The notes under the pieces were generated by a model. It saw nothing but the letters and a program-made list of their open reading frames with translations, was not told the DNA's origin and searched no databases. Source: Acanthosepion pharaonis (lineage: Eukaryota > Mollusca > Cephalopoda > Sepiida > Sepiidae). From it: a stretch of DNA of 64,000 nucleotides. Positions 18,770 to 28,515 of the stretch are shown piece by piece. The position numbers were made by a program, and so were the translations under genes. The stretch is from contig CAHIKZ030003348.1 of NCBI GenBank assembly GCA_903632075.3, forward strand, positions 1,280,001 to 1,344,000. The letters run 5' to 3'. Every line of letters starts with the position of its first letter. Within the stretch, counting starts at the first letter, position 1.

Positions 18770-19085
18770 AGGACATCAATAATCTCGGTTGTAGTTAGAG
18801 CCCTCATATTAACTGGAAAAGGTTCCAATAGAATCATGGAAAGGATTCCTGTTAGCCCATGCCTTAAATAAATAAAAAAATTGTACTCACAAGTACAGCT
18901 TACACATTACAAAGAGCTTTATCTATGTAAAATTTATGTGATTTTAGTTTTGGGGGGGTTCTTTTACAAAAATCATCAGTGGAAAATGTCACAAGGCTAT
19001 TTTTGATCTTGGGTCTCTGCTTGGTACCCAGAAGGAAATGGGTATATGCCAAAATCAAAGGGAATAATAATAATAATAATAATAA
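18770..19085 (+). pseudogene. LINE family D, C-terminus and 3' tail
   Basis: The plus strand carries VVRALILTGKGSNRIMERI-like wording with frameshifts (GTTAGAGCCCTCATATTAAC, AAAAGGTTCCAATAGAATC), AAAATTGTACTCACAAGTAC and the 3' block TTGGGTCTCTGCTTGGTACC, ending in (AAT)n at 19063-19085. Same order as the complements of 8516-8885 and 52530-52850. Confidence 0.7.
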
Positions 19086-19239
19086 TTTTATTAACCCAAA
19101 TGCTGACTATATGATAAATATGCAGAAACAGTTGACAATCTTGTATAAGATTGCACAGTGTTTGCGCCCACTGAATATAAAACATCGCATGACAGAGTGG
19201 GCACTGGAAAATTTGCAACATTCATGGAAAGGAAACTGC

Positions 19240-19915
19240 AAAAAACTGGTATGAAGAAGGTTGGTGCTTACAACAGCCAAAACATTGTGAATATGACAAG
19301 AAAGATGAGGACAACAGTTTGAACAATGTAAATAATTAAAAGACCTCAACTCAGAAATATAGGCAGATCCTGAAGAAGGTCAGAGCATACAACAGCTGAA
19401 ACAAATGAATATGAATATGATGAGGACAACAGTCCAAACAATGGAAAAGATAGTTACAGGACCTCATCTCAGAAATATAGGTAGATCCTGAAGAAGGTTG
19501 GAGCATAAGACAATGAAACATCATGAATATGACAAATAAAGATGCAGACAACAGTCCAAAACAATGGAAATAGTGTAAGTAGTTACAATCATCTCAGAAA
19601 TATATAGACAGATCCTGAAGAAGGTCTCAGAAATAAAGATGAGGACAACAGTCAAACTGAAAATAGTTACAAGACCTCATCTATAGACACAAGGTCCGAA
19701 ACATCATGAAAATGAATATGACAAAGTCTGAAAAGATGAGGACAACAGTCTGAAGAACAACGTCAAAAATAGTGTAAAAAGATTAGGACAACAGTTACAA
19801 TACCTCATCTCAAAAATGTAGACAGATACTGAAGAAGGCCGGAGTGGACAATGGCTGAAACATTGTGAATATAACAATAAAGATGAAGACAACAGTCCAA
19901 ACAATGTAATGAGAG
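19240..19915 (+). repeat. Tandem array of SINE E tail units, about 6 copies of 107-127 bp
   Basis: Repeated order: CTCATCTCAGAAATATAG, CAGATCCTGAAGAAGG, GGAGCATACAACAGC, GAAACATTGTGAATATGACA, AAGATGAGGACAACAGTCC, AAACAATGTAAATAGT. CUGAAGA falls at 19370, 19488, 19615 and 19829, and a decayed form near 19243. No SINE head is attached, so only the tail was amplified. Each unit has the CUGANGA / stem / GAAA layout (see findings). Confidence 0.85.
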
Positions 19916-20280
19916 GAATTCAGTTAAACAAATATATTAGTAGAAACAGTAATACAAACATATACAAACAAATGTCTTACAGCAAGAATGTTCAGTCTGT
20001 CACAGCTGACTGCTAGAAACGTCCCTCTCCTAAAGGCAGTACCTGCTCCTATTTATAGCTCAAAGAGTTCATGTGTGCATGGGTAAATTACCATAACTGT
20101 ATCCAAATAATAAATTTCTTTAGAGATTGCTTTGTTTGCATTTTGGATATAGAAAAATGTCAGATTAAAAATAAATTTAATTAATTAAAAATAATTTAAT
20201 TAATTAAAAATAATTTAATTAATTTATATATATATATATAAAAGATCAATATCAAATCATTGAGTTGAAAAAAGGAAACT
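19916..20280. other. Unassigned, with a 19-bp AT tandem repeat
   Basis: Contains three copies of TTAATTAATTAAAAATAA at about 20175-20222 and a short TA tract at 20225-20241. The part at 19985-20070 is more GC-rich and promoter-like but not assignable. Confidence 0.5.
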
Positions 20281-20570
20281 TAATATCAAGAAGATAGAGT
20301 TTAAATATCTTGGACACATAATGAGGGCTTGGAAAATTTTACATTCAGAGTACAGGTTGAAGGCAAGAGAGGCAGAGGAAAACAATGCAGAGCCAATCTG
20401 ATTAGCAGGGCAATGCATAACCTAAATAAAGAGTTTGTGTAAATGTTTGGCAAAACAGGGATTAGGAGATATATCAAAAAGATAGACTGTACTAAGGGTT
20501 ACAAAAGACAAGAAAATGGGGAGAGCCATGATCTCCAATGTCCTGAAGGCTATACAGCACATAAAGAAGA
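20281..20570 (+). pseudogene. LINE family B 3' end
   Basis: Follows the family order: TTGGACACATAATGAGG (FLGHIMR), AGGTTGAAGGCAAGAGAGGC (VEGKRGR), GTTTGTGTAAATG, GGAGAGCCATGATCTCC (WRAMI), CCTGAAGG...ACAGCACATA. Frameshifts prevent a long frame. Confidence 0.65.
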
Positions 20571-20721
20571 ATTTAGATTTGTTGTAATAATCATGTTTTT
20601 TAAAAATTATTTCAACCCCCCTCCCCAAGCAAAGCAATAAAGCTGCTAAGAGAATATGAGAAAAAATACTTTTAAGGAGAGAGATCAATAAAAGAACAGG
20701 AATTAAAATGGTACTGCTGCC

Positions 20722-21232
20722 ATGTCTGATGACCCTCCTGTTCATCCTAAGGTCCTTGACAAAATCCAAAGATGGATATGCAATGTGATTGGCCCTGATC
20801 TGGCATCTCGTCTACAGTTGCTCTCTCACAGATGTGTCACTGCTTCCCTCTGTCTTTTCTACAAATACTTTCATGGTAACTGCTCTGATGAGCTACTGTC
20901 ACTAGTTCCCAAACTGCATGAATTTAAACGGGCTACTAGGCTGCCATCTCGGTCCCACCCTTTCAATGTCAAAACAGTTAAATGTAGACGTCTCTTCTAC
21001 TCCAATAGCTTCATGTCTCACACCTCCTGTCTGTGGAATTCCCTTCCTAATACCATGATAGCTATAATCTCCAACTATTCAAATGTAATGTCATTCAACA
21101 TTTCTAGATGCCTTGATCTATTCCCTGTCCTTCTCTTCATCCTTTCCTCTATCACGCCTCTTAACTCCCGCTCACACACTTTGTAACCCCTTGCATGCTA
21201 GTGGTTACTAGCTTGCTTGGGGTGAAAAAAAA
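20722..21232 (+). pseudogene. LINE family A reverse transcriptase C-terminus and 3' end
   Basis: A 154-codon open frame (20722-21186) reads KVLDKIQRWICNVIGPDLAS, LLSHRCVTASLCLFYKYFHG, CSDELLSLVP, TRLPSRSHPF, CRRLFYSNSFMSHTSCLW, NSLPNTMIAI. This is the conserved region after the fingers-palm-thumb of Jockey/CR1-like non-LTR reverse transcriptases ('LD.IQ..', 'LFYRY.HG.CS.EL..LVP', 'F..SF...T..LWNSLP'). It has no catalytic residues, so it is the far C-terminal part of the polymerase ORF. After the stop comes the family's 3' end (CTTGCATGCTAGTGG, GCTTGCTTGGGGTGAA) at 21187-21226. The frame is intact but 5'-truncated. It lies tail to tail with a minus-strand copy of the same family starting at 21233. 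Confidence 0.75.
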
Positions 21233-21342
21233 ATAACAATTGACATTACGTTTAAATTTTTGAAGATTAAAGTTGGCTGGGGAGGAAGAAACCAGGAACA
21301 GAATTTGATAAGTGAAAAGAGCAAGAGAAGAAACTGTTAGCA
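21233..21342 (-). pseudogene. LINE family A relic, 3' portion (interrupted by solo LTR)
   Basis: Complement encodes the ANFNLQKFKRNVN block and the upstream VSSLALFT stretch. It resumes after the LTR at 21665 (ATAGCATAGAACT, GTTACATCTAGCC, GATGAGCCCTAGCTGCC), so one older LINE copy was split by the LTR. Confidence 0.7.
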
Positions 21343-21664
21343 TGTTACGGTTTTTTGTGTATATATTGTATATAAGTAGTGAGCGAGTCAAAATGACTTA
21401 TTTCCCTTAATAGTCTACCAATAGAAGGTTGACCAATCAGAAGCCGCAGAACATTGTATCCGTCGTGTATAAAGGCGGCCATCTTGTTTTCCCTACCGGA
21501 ATGACCAGAGCCAACTTGTCAGGTGAACACGACAGAAGGAAGAACTACGCTCTGCTATGATATCCACTGCGAACCTGGACTACGCTTTTCTACTGTCTCC
21601 GAAATATTCACTGCCAACCTCTGGATTATATACTCGAAGACAACCGTCATGAAAATGTCTAACA
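21343..21664 (+). mobile_element. Solo LTR with 5-bp target duplication, promoter visible
   Basis: The 322-bp insert begins TGTTACGG and ends GTCTAACA, with TAGCA duplicated on each side (21338-21342 and 21665-21669). It interrupts LINE family A exactly at that point. Inside are CCAAT (21433-21437) and TATAAAG (21468-21474), spaced as in a polymerase II promoter, which gives the plus orientation. TG...CA ends plus a 5-bp duplication are the mark of LTR retrotransposon integration. The lack of internal region and second LTR shows recombination to a solo LTR. Confidence 0.85.
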
Positions 21665-22240
21665 TAGCATAGAACTGATGGTTACATCTAGCCATTGCAA
21701 CTGTAAAATGATGAGCCCTAGCTGCCAATCTAGTCAGTCAGTTATGTACCATGCTTGATACACACTTAGGCAATCGTGTATCTTTTGATACATGACTGCC
21801 GAGGCAAATTTTTTCCCACAGTAGGTTGCCATTTCTTTCTGCAGTAGACCAGTTGCCATCAAAGGCTATGGAACCTGGTCTGTCCTGCTATATACTCATA
21901 GTTGGGTGGGGGGAGAAGAAGAGGATTCATACCTTTCCCAAGTATATTAGCATGTAAGTGAATGTAATGGATCTGACTGGAATTTGAACTTGTCTCTCTG
22001 ATTTCTCAATCTGAGCCGCTATCTATTACTCCACCATTACTCTAGTACTGCACTTAAATTCATAAAGTCAAGGTACCATAGAAAAAAGTTCATGAGAACA
22101 GCTACCATGAACATATTTATATAAAAGACACATGGAAACTACATTAGGAAAGTAACAGAAGCTGAGATGCCATTGCAGATTTTTCTCTCTATTTTAGCAA
22201 GAATCTCTAAATACATAGCAGACGCAGCAGACCTGATATA
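21665..22240 (-). pseudogene. LINE family A relic continued, with a nested SINE
   Basis: LINE blocks at 21665-21735 (CTGCCAATCTAGT) and from about 22033 (CTAGTACTGCACTTAAATTC, AGGTACCATAGAA, GAACAGCTACCATGAA, CAAGAATCTCTAAATACATAG) are continuous with each other once the SINE at about 21736-22032 is removed. CTAGT is found at both edges. Confidence 0.7.
21790..22032 (-). mobile_element. tRNA-derived SINE (5S/tRNA family, no 5S head)
   Basis: In complement: GAGTAATAGATAGCGGCTC (A-box region), GACAAGTTCAAATTCCAGTC (B box), then GGTATGAATCCTCTTC, CAACTATGAGTATATAGCAG, CAGACCAGGTTCCATAGCC, and AGGTTGCCATTTCTTTC on the plus strand. Same order as 37056-37285. Confidence 0.7.
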
Positions 22241-22257
22241 AAAAAAAAAACAATAGC

Positions 22258-22380
22258 CTGATTTTATTAGTAATGTTTTCACTAATTCCTGATCACTGAC
22301 AATCTCTTCATTTCTGACAATGAATTTTGCTAGTATCCATGTAGAATACAGATGGCTTAATATTATTACAGTCACCATAA
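22258..22380 (+). repeat. Dispersed repeat J
   Basis: CCTGATTTTATTAGTAAT, AATTCCTGATCACTGACA and TTTCTGACAATGAATT recur at 23578-23650; GTAGAATACAGATGGCTTAAT recurs at 23962. The repeat J copies flank the 43-bp minisatellite. Confidence 0.65.
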
Positions 22381-22384
22381 TACC

Positions 22385-22645
22385 TCCAAGTCGTAACTAG
22401 TATGTAGAAGGAGGAATGTTCACCAGAAGAATTGCCATGATCATACCTATAGAAAAGGCAGAAGGATGACATGTCACGGCAGTGGGAATGTGACTGAAAT
22501 TGTGATGCCAAGTCAAGATCGATTACATTAGAGACCATTCCTTATGTCTTGTCAAGAATCGCGAGATGTACAGCACAAACACAAGACCAGACATGGCAAC
22601 AGTATTCAAAGCATATGCGAATAGTATGTTTATAAATCTGCAAGA
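22385..22645 (-). pseudogene. LINE reverse transcriptase C-terminal relic (family A-like)
   Basis: Minus strand: MVSNVIDLDLASQFQSHSH, then MSSFCLFYRYDHGNSSGEHS, the same C-terminal region as at 20722 but a different subfamily. Truncated at both ends. Confidence 0.65.
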
Positions 22646-22835
22646 GGGTTTCTAACAAGAAAAAAACCTCGAACGTTTGAAATGCTAAAAATTATTTGAA
22701 ATGGGCCTCAAAAATAATATTAATTTTGTGTTCTATACAAGTAGATGTAAAGGAGCAGATATTACAGAGAGCAAGAAAAAACAAAAAAATGTTGAGAGCC
22801 ATAATTACTTACGTCCTGAAGGGACATAACCCATA

Positions 22836-22900
22836 GAAGAGAGAGAGAGAGAGAGACAGAGAGACAGAGAGAGACACAGAGAGAGAGACACAGAGAGAGA
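22836..22900. repeat. (GA)n imperfect microsatellite
   Basis: GAGAGAGA runs interrupted by CA. Confidence 0.9.
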
Positions 22901-22914
22901 ATTTCAATATAAGA

Positions 22915-23577
22915 TCAGGCAAAATATTCTTACATACTTTACGAAATAGCAAAGTTTTCTAGTAAAATATTCTTACATCCTTTATGAAATAGTAAAGAAT
23001 TCTAGTAAAATATTCTTACATCCTTTATAAAATAGCAAAGAATTCTAGGAAAATATTCTTACATCATTTATAAAATAGCAAAGAATTCTAGGAAAATATT
23101 CTTACAACCTTTATGAAATAGCAAAGAATTCTAGGAAAATATTCTTACAACCTTTTGAAATGCAAAAATTCTAGTAAAATATTCTTAAATCCTTTATAAA
23201 AATATTCTAGGAAAATATTCATCATTTATAAAATAGCAAAGAATTCTAGGAAAATATTCTTACATCATTTATAAAATAGCAAAGAATTCTAGGAAAATAT
23301 TCTTACAACCTTTATGAAATAGCAAAGAATTCTAGTAAAATATTCTTACATCCTTTATGAAATAGCAAAGAATTCTAGTAAAATATTCTTACATCCTTTA
23401 TAAAATAGCAAAGAATTCTAGGAAAATATTCTTACATCCTTTATAAAATAGCAAAGAATTCTAGTAAAATATTCTTACATCATTTATAAAATAGTAAAAA
23501 TCTTACATCCTTTATAAAATAGCAAAGAATTCTAGGAAAATATTCTTACATTCTTTATGAAATAGCAAAGAATTCTA
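22915..23577. repeat. 43-bp minisatellite, about 15 copies
   Basis: Unit: AAAATATTCTTACATCCTTT, ATAAAATAGCAAAG, AATTCTAGG. Variants alternate (TTTATGAAATAG vs TTTATAAAATAG; CTAGT vs CTAGG), and a few units are shortened (23150-23225, 23480-23510). Bounded by repeat J on both sides. Confidence 0.95.
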
Positions 23578-24000
23578 GCCTGATTTTATTAGTAATTCTT
23601 GCATTAATTCCTGATCACTGACATTCGCTTTCTTTCTGACAATGAATTCTTCTAATAGGATCATTTGCATTACATTATACAAACAATAACACGAATCTAT
23701 TGGTAAATATTACATTAATTCCTGGTCTCTGATAATCCCTTTATTCATTCCTCATATTTCTTTCTTCTACAAGTAACTTTCTAGATTTTCAAAGATGGTA
23801 ATCTTTAAAGAATTGAAGAATATTTCTGGAGAATGAAACATTTTTGTCTGTTTAGTTTACCATAAATATCTTCTTTAGCTTTCAATTTCTTGAAAAGAAT
23901 TTGGAATTTGCTAACAGTTTGTTCTGTTGTCTTTTAGAAAGACAATACCAGATATCCCTGTGTAGAATACAGATGGCTTAATATTCGTAGCCCTCTGTTA
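23578..24000 (+). repeat. Repeat J, further copies
   Basis: Two partial J-type blocks (23578-23655; 23935-23985) around unassigned AT-rich DNA with TTACATTAATTCCTG again at 23708. Confidence 0.5.
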
Positions 24001-24765
24001 TAAAGCAGCCATCTTGCATGAGAATGCACATCACTACAACAAATAACAATAGAAAAATAAAATAAAATAAATAATGAAAAATGCAGATGCCAGCCATTTT
24101 TATTTATTTCTTTTATTTTCTTCCTTTCTTGCAGAATCAATCATTCTCAGGTTCTGGGCCTGACACAGTGACGGCCCGTTCCTGAAAGAATCATTGTAAC
24201 TTTTAGACAAAACATTACTTTGGTAACGGAGCAGCAAGCTTAAAGATGAAAGTAGAAATAACATCTTGTACCATTTTTTTTAACACGAAAAATAAAATAA
24301 AAATAAAAGGCAAGAAAAAACAAAAAAACAAAAAAGAAAACCCCCACCTCCAAAAACAAAACAAAAAACACCAAATCAGAAACCCAGGGAAGCAATCCAA
24401 TTGTAGTCAAGCATCCATCACATTCAAATCCTTTTTTTCTCATGGCAAAACTAATGATGATGTTCCAATTGTGAAACCCATATTTGCATTGTCGGCCACA
24501 GATGAACAAACTCACATACAAAATAATATGAGCAGAATATTAAGTAAAACATTACAGCAAAAGAAAACAAAACCTTTTGAAAGACAGAAGCCATTTTGTT
24601 ATTTGTTTCTCTAAACTGTAAATCTTCTCACAGATGAAAAAGAAACTTGAAGCAACAGAAATGTGGTTCTGCAGGAAGAATACCATGAACTGAATATGTT
24701 TCAGAGAAAATGGAAAAAAAAAAAAAAACCTCATATACTTAACATTAGAGAGAGATAGTTGAAAT
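24001..24765. other. No recognisable feature
   Basis: A 122-codon lysine-rich frame at 24246-24614 comes from A-rich low-complexity DNA and shows no domain. I see nothing else. Confidence 0.4.
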
Positions 24766-24812
24766 TTTTAGGGCACATAATGAGGAAAGATGGCTTGGGT
24801 GATTTGATACTG
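24766..24812 (+). pseudogene. LINE family B fragment, split by the gypsy element
   Basis: TTTTAGGGCACATAATGAGG, AAAGATGGCTTGGGTGATTT, GATAC: the FLGHIMRKDGLG-DLI block. It continues after the LTR element at about 26097 (ACACAGGACAAATTGAAAGC), so the gypsy element inserted into this LINE. Confidence 0.65.
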
Positions 24813-25090
24813 TTGTGGAGTAAATAACACAACCCTGGTAACACAAATGAACTAGGCAAGATACCTTAAATAAAGAACTCAAAGTGAATCAGTAGAAGTT
24901 TGTTGGAGTCAAGCAGTTTTCTGTCTGGCTTGCTATTGTCAAGCTCTCTGTTATTGGGAAGAATACAGCTCAGTCAGGGCTCTGTCTACCGATGGAGACT
25001 CAACTGAGAAAAATAGACAATGCAAAATACCCACTCACAGCTGGGTAAATTTTAACCTTAGTCTGAGTGTACACACTCAGTTCCTCACAC
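24813..25090 (+). mobile_element. 5' LTR of a Ty3/gypsy element (right edge uncertain)
   Basis: Starts TGTTGTGGAGTAAATAACAC at the LINE junction. The same first about 95 bp stand at 31823-31917. The beginning is repeated at 26085-26094 after the internal region, as expected of a 3' LTR. Confidence 0.65.
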
Positions 25091-25095
25091 TAAAT

Positions 25096-25560
25096 TTGAC
25101 TTTGTGTCACGCTTCATCTAAGTGGGGAAAATGGGTAAATAACAGTCTGTTGGAGTCAGTCAGAGAAAATTTTAATGACATCATTGTGAGTAAACTAAGC
25201 AAGGCAGTGACTGGGAAAACAAAAAAAAAAAAAAAAATAAGACTTTTGTTGAGAAAGTTAGCATCAGTAGAACATGAAAAATACTGTAATTTTGTTCTAT
25301 AAAAAACAACAGGAGAAATCTGCTTTGAAGAAACAGTAAATATTTTGACTAAAGTTTTTAGTGAGAAAAGTTTGTTATTCAATACTCATTGGAGATGTAT
25401 GAATCTGAAAAAAAAAGAAGACAGATTTTGTCACATATGCTACAGTCATTAACAAGAAGTATGAAAGATCTAAATTAAACAAACTGACTCCAGATGTGTT
25501 TAAAGGGTTAATTCTCATTCAAGAGATAACGCTGAATCCCAATACACTAAGTAGCATGTC
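25096..25560 (+). pseudogene. gypsy gag relic
   Basis: Reads SVRENFNDIIVSKLSKAVTG, later LLLRKLASVEHEKYCNFVL, ICFEETVNILTKVFSEKS, RCMNLKKKEDR and, in the next frame, DFVTYATVINKKYERSKLNK, LTPDVFKGLILIQ. This order ('L...Y..F..yllPkkp....F.Et...L...F....SLF..R..Cl.l.k....df..Y...VNk..E.fkl..Lt.D.FKclIfvqgL') is the capsid-like gag region common in invertebrate Ty3/gypsy elements. Gag packages the element's RNA. Stops after FVL and a frameshift at about 25425 make it dead. It is preceded by the LTR and followed, after a deletion of almost all pol, by an integrase tail. Confidence 0.65.
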
Positions 25561-25589
25561 AGTGGCAGAATTGATTTTCCCATGAAAAA

Positions 25590-25865
25590 TTAAATTGGTG
25601 TTTGACAAGTTGTTACTAGGTCAAAAAAGAATAAGAACAGATAAGAAAATGAACACAAAGTTTTTCCAAATTGGTGAAAGGATGTTTTTCAGAGTATATA
25701 AAAATGGAAAAGAAATGTGGGAAAATGGCATAATAATGCTACAAATCAGAAAAAAGATATATATGGTAAAAGTAAAAAATGGGAGTACAAAATGAGAACA
25801 CTGGTATCAGTTAAACAAAAGGTTTACTGGAGAAAAGCCTGCAAGACAGTAATAACTGATACAAG
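25590..25865 (+). pseudogene. gypsy integrase C-terminal relic
   Basis: Reads RIRTDKKMNTKFFQIGERMF, FRVYKNGKEMWENGIIMLQI, YMVKVKNGSTK, stop, then EHWYQLNKRF. The order F.vGe.V-f..y.......W..G.I......YmV......RH..QLr.r is the C-terminal (GPY/F-like) part of Ty3/gypsy integrase, which helps place the cDNA in host DNA. The catalytic core (DDE) and the zinc finger are missing because the deletion between gag and here removed protease, reverse transcriptase, RNase H and most of integrase. One stop stands between KNGSTK and EHW. Confidence 0.65.
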
Positions 25866-25999
25866 TACTGTATGTTACTTTTGATGTACCAACACCCGAA
25901 GAATTCATTGAATGTACAAGATAGCATACCAGAAAATGGAAACATACAGAAAAGCTAGAAATTGACCCAAAACAAAAAAATAAAGTTCATTACATTGGC

Positions 26000-26096
26000 A
26001 AACACACCAAAAAGAGGAGGGAGGGGGTAAAAACAAAGAAATAAAATAAAATATTTACTAATAAAGAAAAATCTCAAAAGTAGGAATGTTGTGGAG
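26000..26096 (+). mobile_element. Polypurine tract and start of 3' LTR (deleted)
   Basis: AAAAAGAGGAGGGAGGGGG (about 26010-26028) is a likely polypurine tract, though about 55 bp from the LTR. TGTTGTGGAG at 26085-26094 is the first 10 bp of the LTR, then directly LINE B. The rest of the LTR was deleted; compare 31823, where more is kept. Confidence 0.55.
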
Positions 26097-26398
26097 TAAG
26101 TTATAATAAACACAGGACAAATTGAAAGCATGTAGAGTAGAGTAAAAAATGCATAACCTACCAAGCACACTTGAGTACATGAATGGCAGAACAATGTTTA
26201 GGAGAAATAACTAAAAGATAAAATTTATTAAGAGCTACTGGATGAAGGACAGGAAAATGTGGAGATCCATGGTTGCCAACATTCTGAAGGAACACAGCAC
26301 ATAGAAGAAGAAACTGGGTAACATAGAAAGAGAAAAGAAGTGGCAAATTTGTCACAGTTGAGTTGAAATTATTATGAAAATAATAAATGCTTGTATCC
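26053..26398 (+). repeat. Duplicated segment, copy 1 (with 31792-32286)
   Basis: From TATTTACTAATAAAG to AAAATAATAAATGCTT the two copies differ at only about 2-3 sites outside one deletion: copy 1 lacks about 155 bp (LTR and gag start) that copy 2 has between GTGGAG and TAAGTTATAA. Both include the family B LINE end (26097-26320). Confidence 0.9.
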
Positions 26399-26399
26399 A

Positions 26400-26880
26400 T
26401 GTGGACGGCATGAAACCAGACCTCCCTATTTTTTAACATTTTCAACATTGTTAAGTTGGATTCATATTTTGCATATACAGATTTTATTTTTATTTTTATA
26501 ACTGTGCATGACACATGAATCCAAATCTTCATTTTACTTCCAGATACTTTTTATAGATTATATTATATATAGATATATTATTATATTATTCATTAAATTG
26601 CAGGAGGCATGAACCCACTCCTGCCTGTGCATTATCATCCTCAAGTTCTTCTTTCAAAGATTTTATTTTTATATTTATGACATTGCAGAAGGCATGAATC
26701 CAACTACTCCTGTGTATTGTCAACCTCAAATTTTGCTTACATAGATTTTATTTTTATATTTATGACATTGCAGAAGGCATGAATCCAACTACTCCTTACA
26801 TAGATTTTATTTTTATGCCTATAATTTTGCATAAATTATGATGATCATTTAATCTAAAGGAAGGTTCATACAACTTTTAG
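26400..26880 (+). repeat. Degenerate tandem repeat K, about 90-bp unit
   Basis: GATTTTATTTTTATATTTATGA, CATTGCAGAAGGCATGAATC, CAACTACTCC, GTGTATTGTCAACCTCAA recur at about 26480, 26590, 26660, 26750, and again at 27990-28100 and around the solo LTR. Confidence 0.75.
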
Positions 26881-27124
26881 CAGGTCTTATTTTTAATCTG
26901 GTCTAAACATCCTCCACACTAGAAAAGCTTACTTAGGGAAGTGGTTGTTGCTGATGACCCAACTATGTGTCAATTAGTATTAGGTTACGTTGTACCAGTA
27001 GAACCCATAGATTTCTATCAGTCTTATACTATATCCATCCTGTAGCCAATTTCCAGTCAATGCACAAGGCCCAACAGCCACTCAAGGTAGAAGGTATACT
27101 TTATAGACATATGTGGATAAAATA

Positions 27125-27960
27125 ACAGTTTACTCTAGACATGAACAAGTTAAGATTGTAGTGATTGGGGAAGTATTCTCTTGGGAGTCATTTCCATAAA
27201 GCAGCAGTTTGTGGGGAGAAGCTGCTTAAGTGGAACTTACATCTCACTAATAGATTACAAAGAGAATAAGGGTGGTTCGCTACAATGTGTGTGGCATGGT
27301 TGGTCTTAGCTTTTACAGTTAGTAGTTTGGAACTAAGAAATGTAATTCTTTTGAACACTTTCTATCGGAATAACAACAGAGCAGTGAGAGATTTGTAACA
27401 TTTTGTCTCTGGGAAAGTGGTTGTAGGGTGGAAAATAATTTGTTCCCTACTAGGACATGGAGTCACTTTTTGGCTCTATCAAGACTAGAAAGTGAAAACC
27501 GTAATTTCTGCCTCTATATGTTAACAGTACCCAACTTTCTGCCTTATCTGGCTCTTGTAAAGGTAGACAATAGCAGGAGTCAGGTACTTACTGGAGTAAT
27601 ACAGGAAAATGACCATTTTTCAGAATCTTTAACAATAGATCATATGTATAAGTTCCACATGAGATCTGGGTTGAGTTTAAGTCCCAAGAGTCTCTCAAGG
27701 CATGAGGCCTCCCTGAGGGAATGCCCATTCATCGCAATTGGTGAAACTTCTGGTTCCACTTGGTGATGACTGAACATCATTGGTTTGATTTTCGAGGCAT
27801 TGAATGTGACCAGATAGATTTTCTCCCACTGAGCTGTTAAAGCTCAGTCAGAACAGAGAGCAGCTTTTAAGCTTTGGTCATCTAAAATTTTATACCATTG
27901 TATCATCAGCACAGATATTCATAAATTATCATACTATACTCTTAGGCAGAAAGGAAGCTG
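27125..27960 (-). pseudogene. LINE reverse transcriptase relic (family F), palm motif to C-terminus
   Basis: From right to left on the minus strand: ICADD-like wording EYLCADDTMVY (27914-27903 covers C-A-D-D; the usual first residue Tyr reads Cys), LDDQSL, then WNLYICSIVKDS (thumb), LSSLDRAKK, then LVGNKLFSTLQPLSQRQNV, TNLSLL, KELHFLVP, SPHKLLLYGNDSQEN. This is the run from the catalytic A/YADD box through the C-terminal 'LDR.Q....LVG..L...L.PLSHRR.V..LSLFYRY' region. Several stops and frameshifts. The two catalytic aspartates remain at the DNA level. A shorter second copy of the palm part stands at 28425-28510. Confidence 0.65.
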
Positions 27961-28104
27961 ACCTTATTTTAAAGCTTAGAAAGTTCTTCTTTCAAAGATT
28001 TTATTTTTATATTCATGATATTGCAGAAGGCATGAATCTATATATTCCTGTGTATTGTCAACCTCAGATTTTGCTTACAGAGATTTTAATTTTATTCTTA
28101 TAAC

Positions 28105-28379
28105 TGTTATAGTGGAACACACCTATTCTATAGTTAATAGACTCTCCCACCTATAATAAGTAGGAGTAGTAAGAGTAACGTCGGGCAGTCAGTGAGTCAG
28201 TCAGTGAGTCAGTCGATGTTGGACGACAGTTAGTCAAATACTAAAGTATCAGCAACCACAACTAGATTTCTCTGCGTCATTACCTATTATATCAAGTTCC
28301 TAACGTTTTGTATGTCGAACCTATTTTAGGACCGACTTAGTACAAATACAAGCCTCCACTGTGAAATCACTCCACAACA
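28105..28379 (+). mobile_element. Solo LTR, 275 bp, 5-bp target duplication ATAAC
   Basis: Begins TGTTATAGTGG, ends CACTCCACAACA, with ATAAC at 28100-28104 and 28380-28384. The flanks joined together match the uninterrupted sequence at 26805-26860 (TTTTGCATAAATTATGATG, ATCATTTAATCTAAAGGAAG), so the window holds its own empty-site relative. Internally, GTCAGTGAGTCA is repeated at about 28188-28215. Orientation is not determined. Confidence 0.85.
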
Positions 28380-28384
28380 ATAAC

Positions 28385-28515
28385 TTTGCATAAAGTATGA
28401 TGATCATTTAATCTAAAGGAAGGTTCTAAACTCTGGTCATCTAAAATTTCATACCATTGTGTCATCAGCACAGATATTCACAAATGATCATATTATACTC
28501 TTAGGTAGAAGGGAA
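28385..28515 (-). pseudogene. LINE family F palm fragment, second copy
   Basis: GATGATCATTTAATCTAAAG then CATACCATTGTGTCATCAGC, ACAGATATTCACAAATGATC: same CADDT motif in complement as 27903-27914. Confidence 0.6.

Noticed and set aside
22915..23577. Regular spaced repeats resembling a CRISPR array
   Set aside because: Units are directly adjacent 43-bp minisatellite copies without unique spacers, in a eukaryotic context.
24090..24140. Splice acceptor (TTTATTTTCTTCCTTTCTTGCAG)
   Set aside because: Good pyrimidine tract, but no open exon with a donor follows.
24246..24614. Lys-rich 122-codon frame
   Set aside because: A-rich low-complexity DNA; no domain or second copy.
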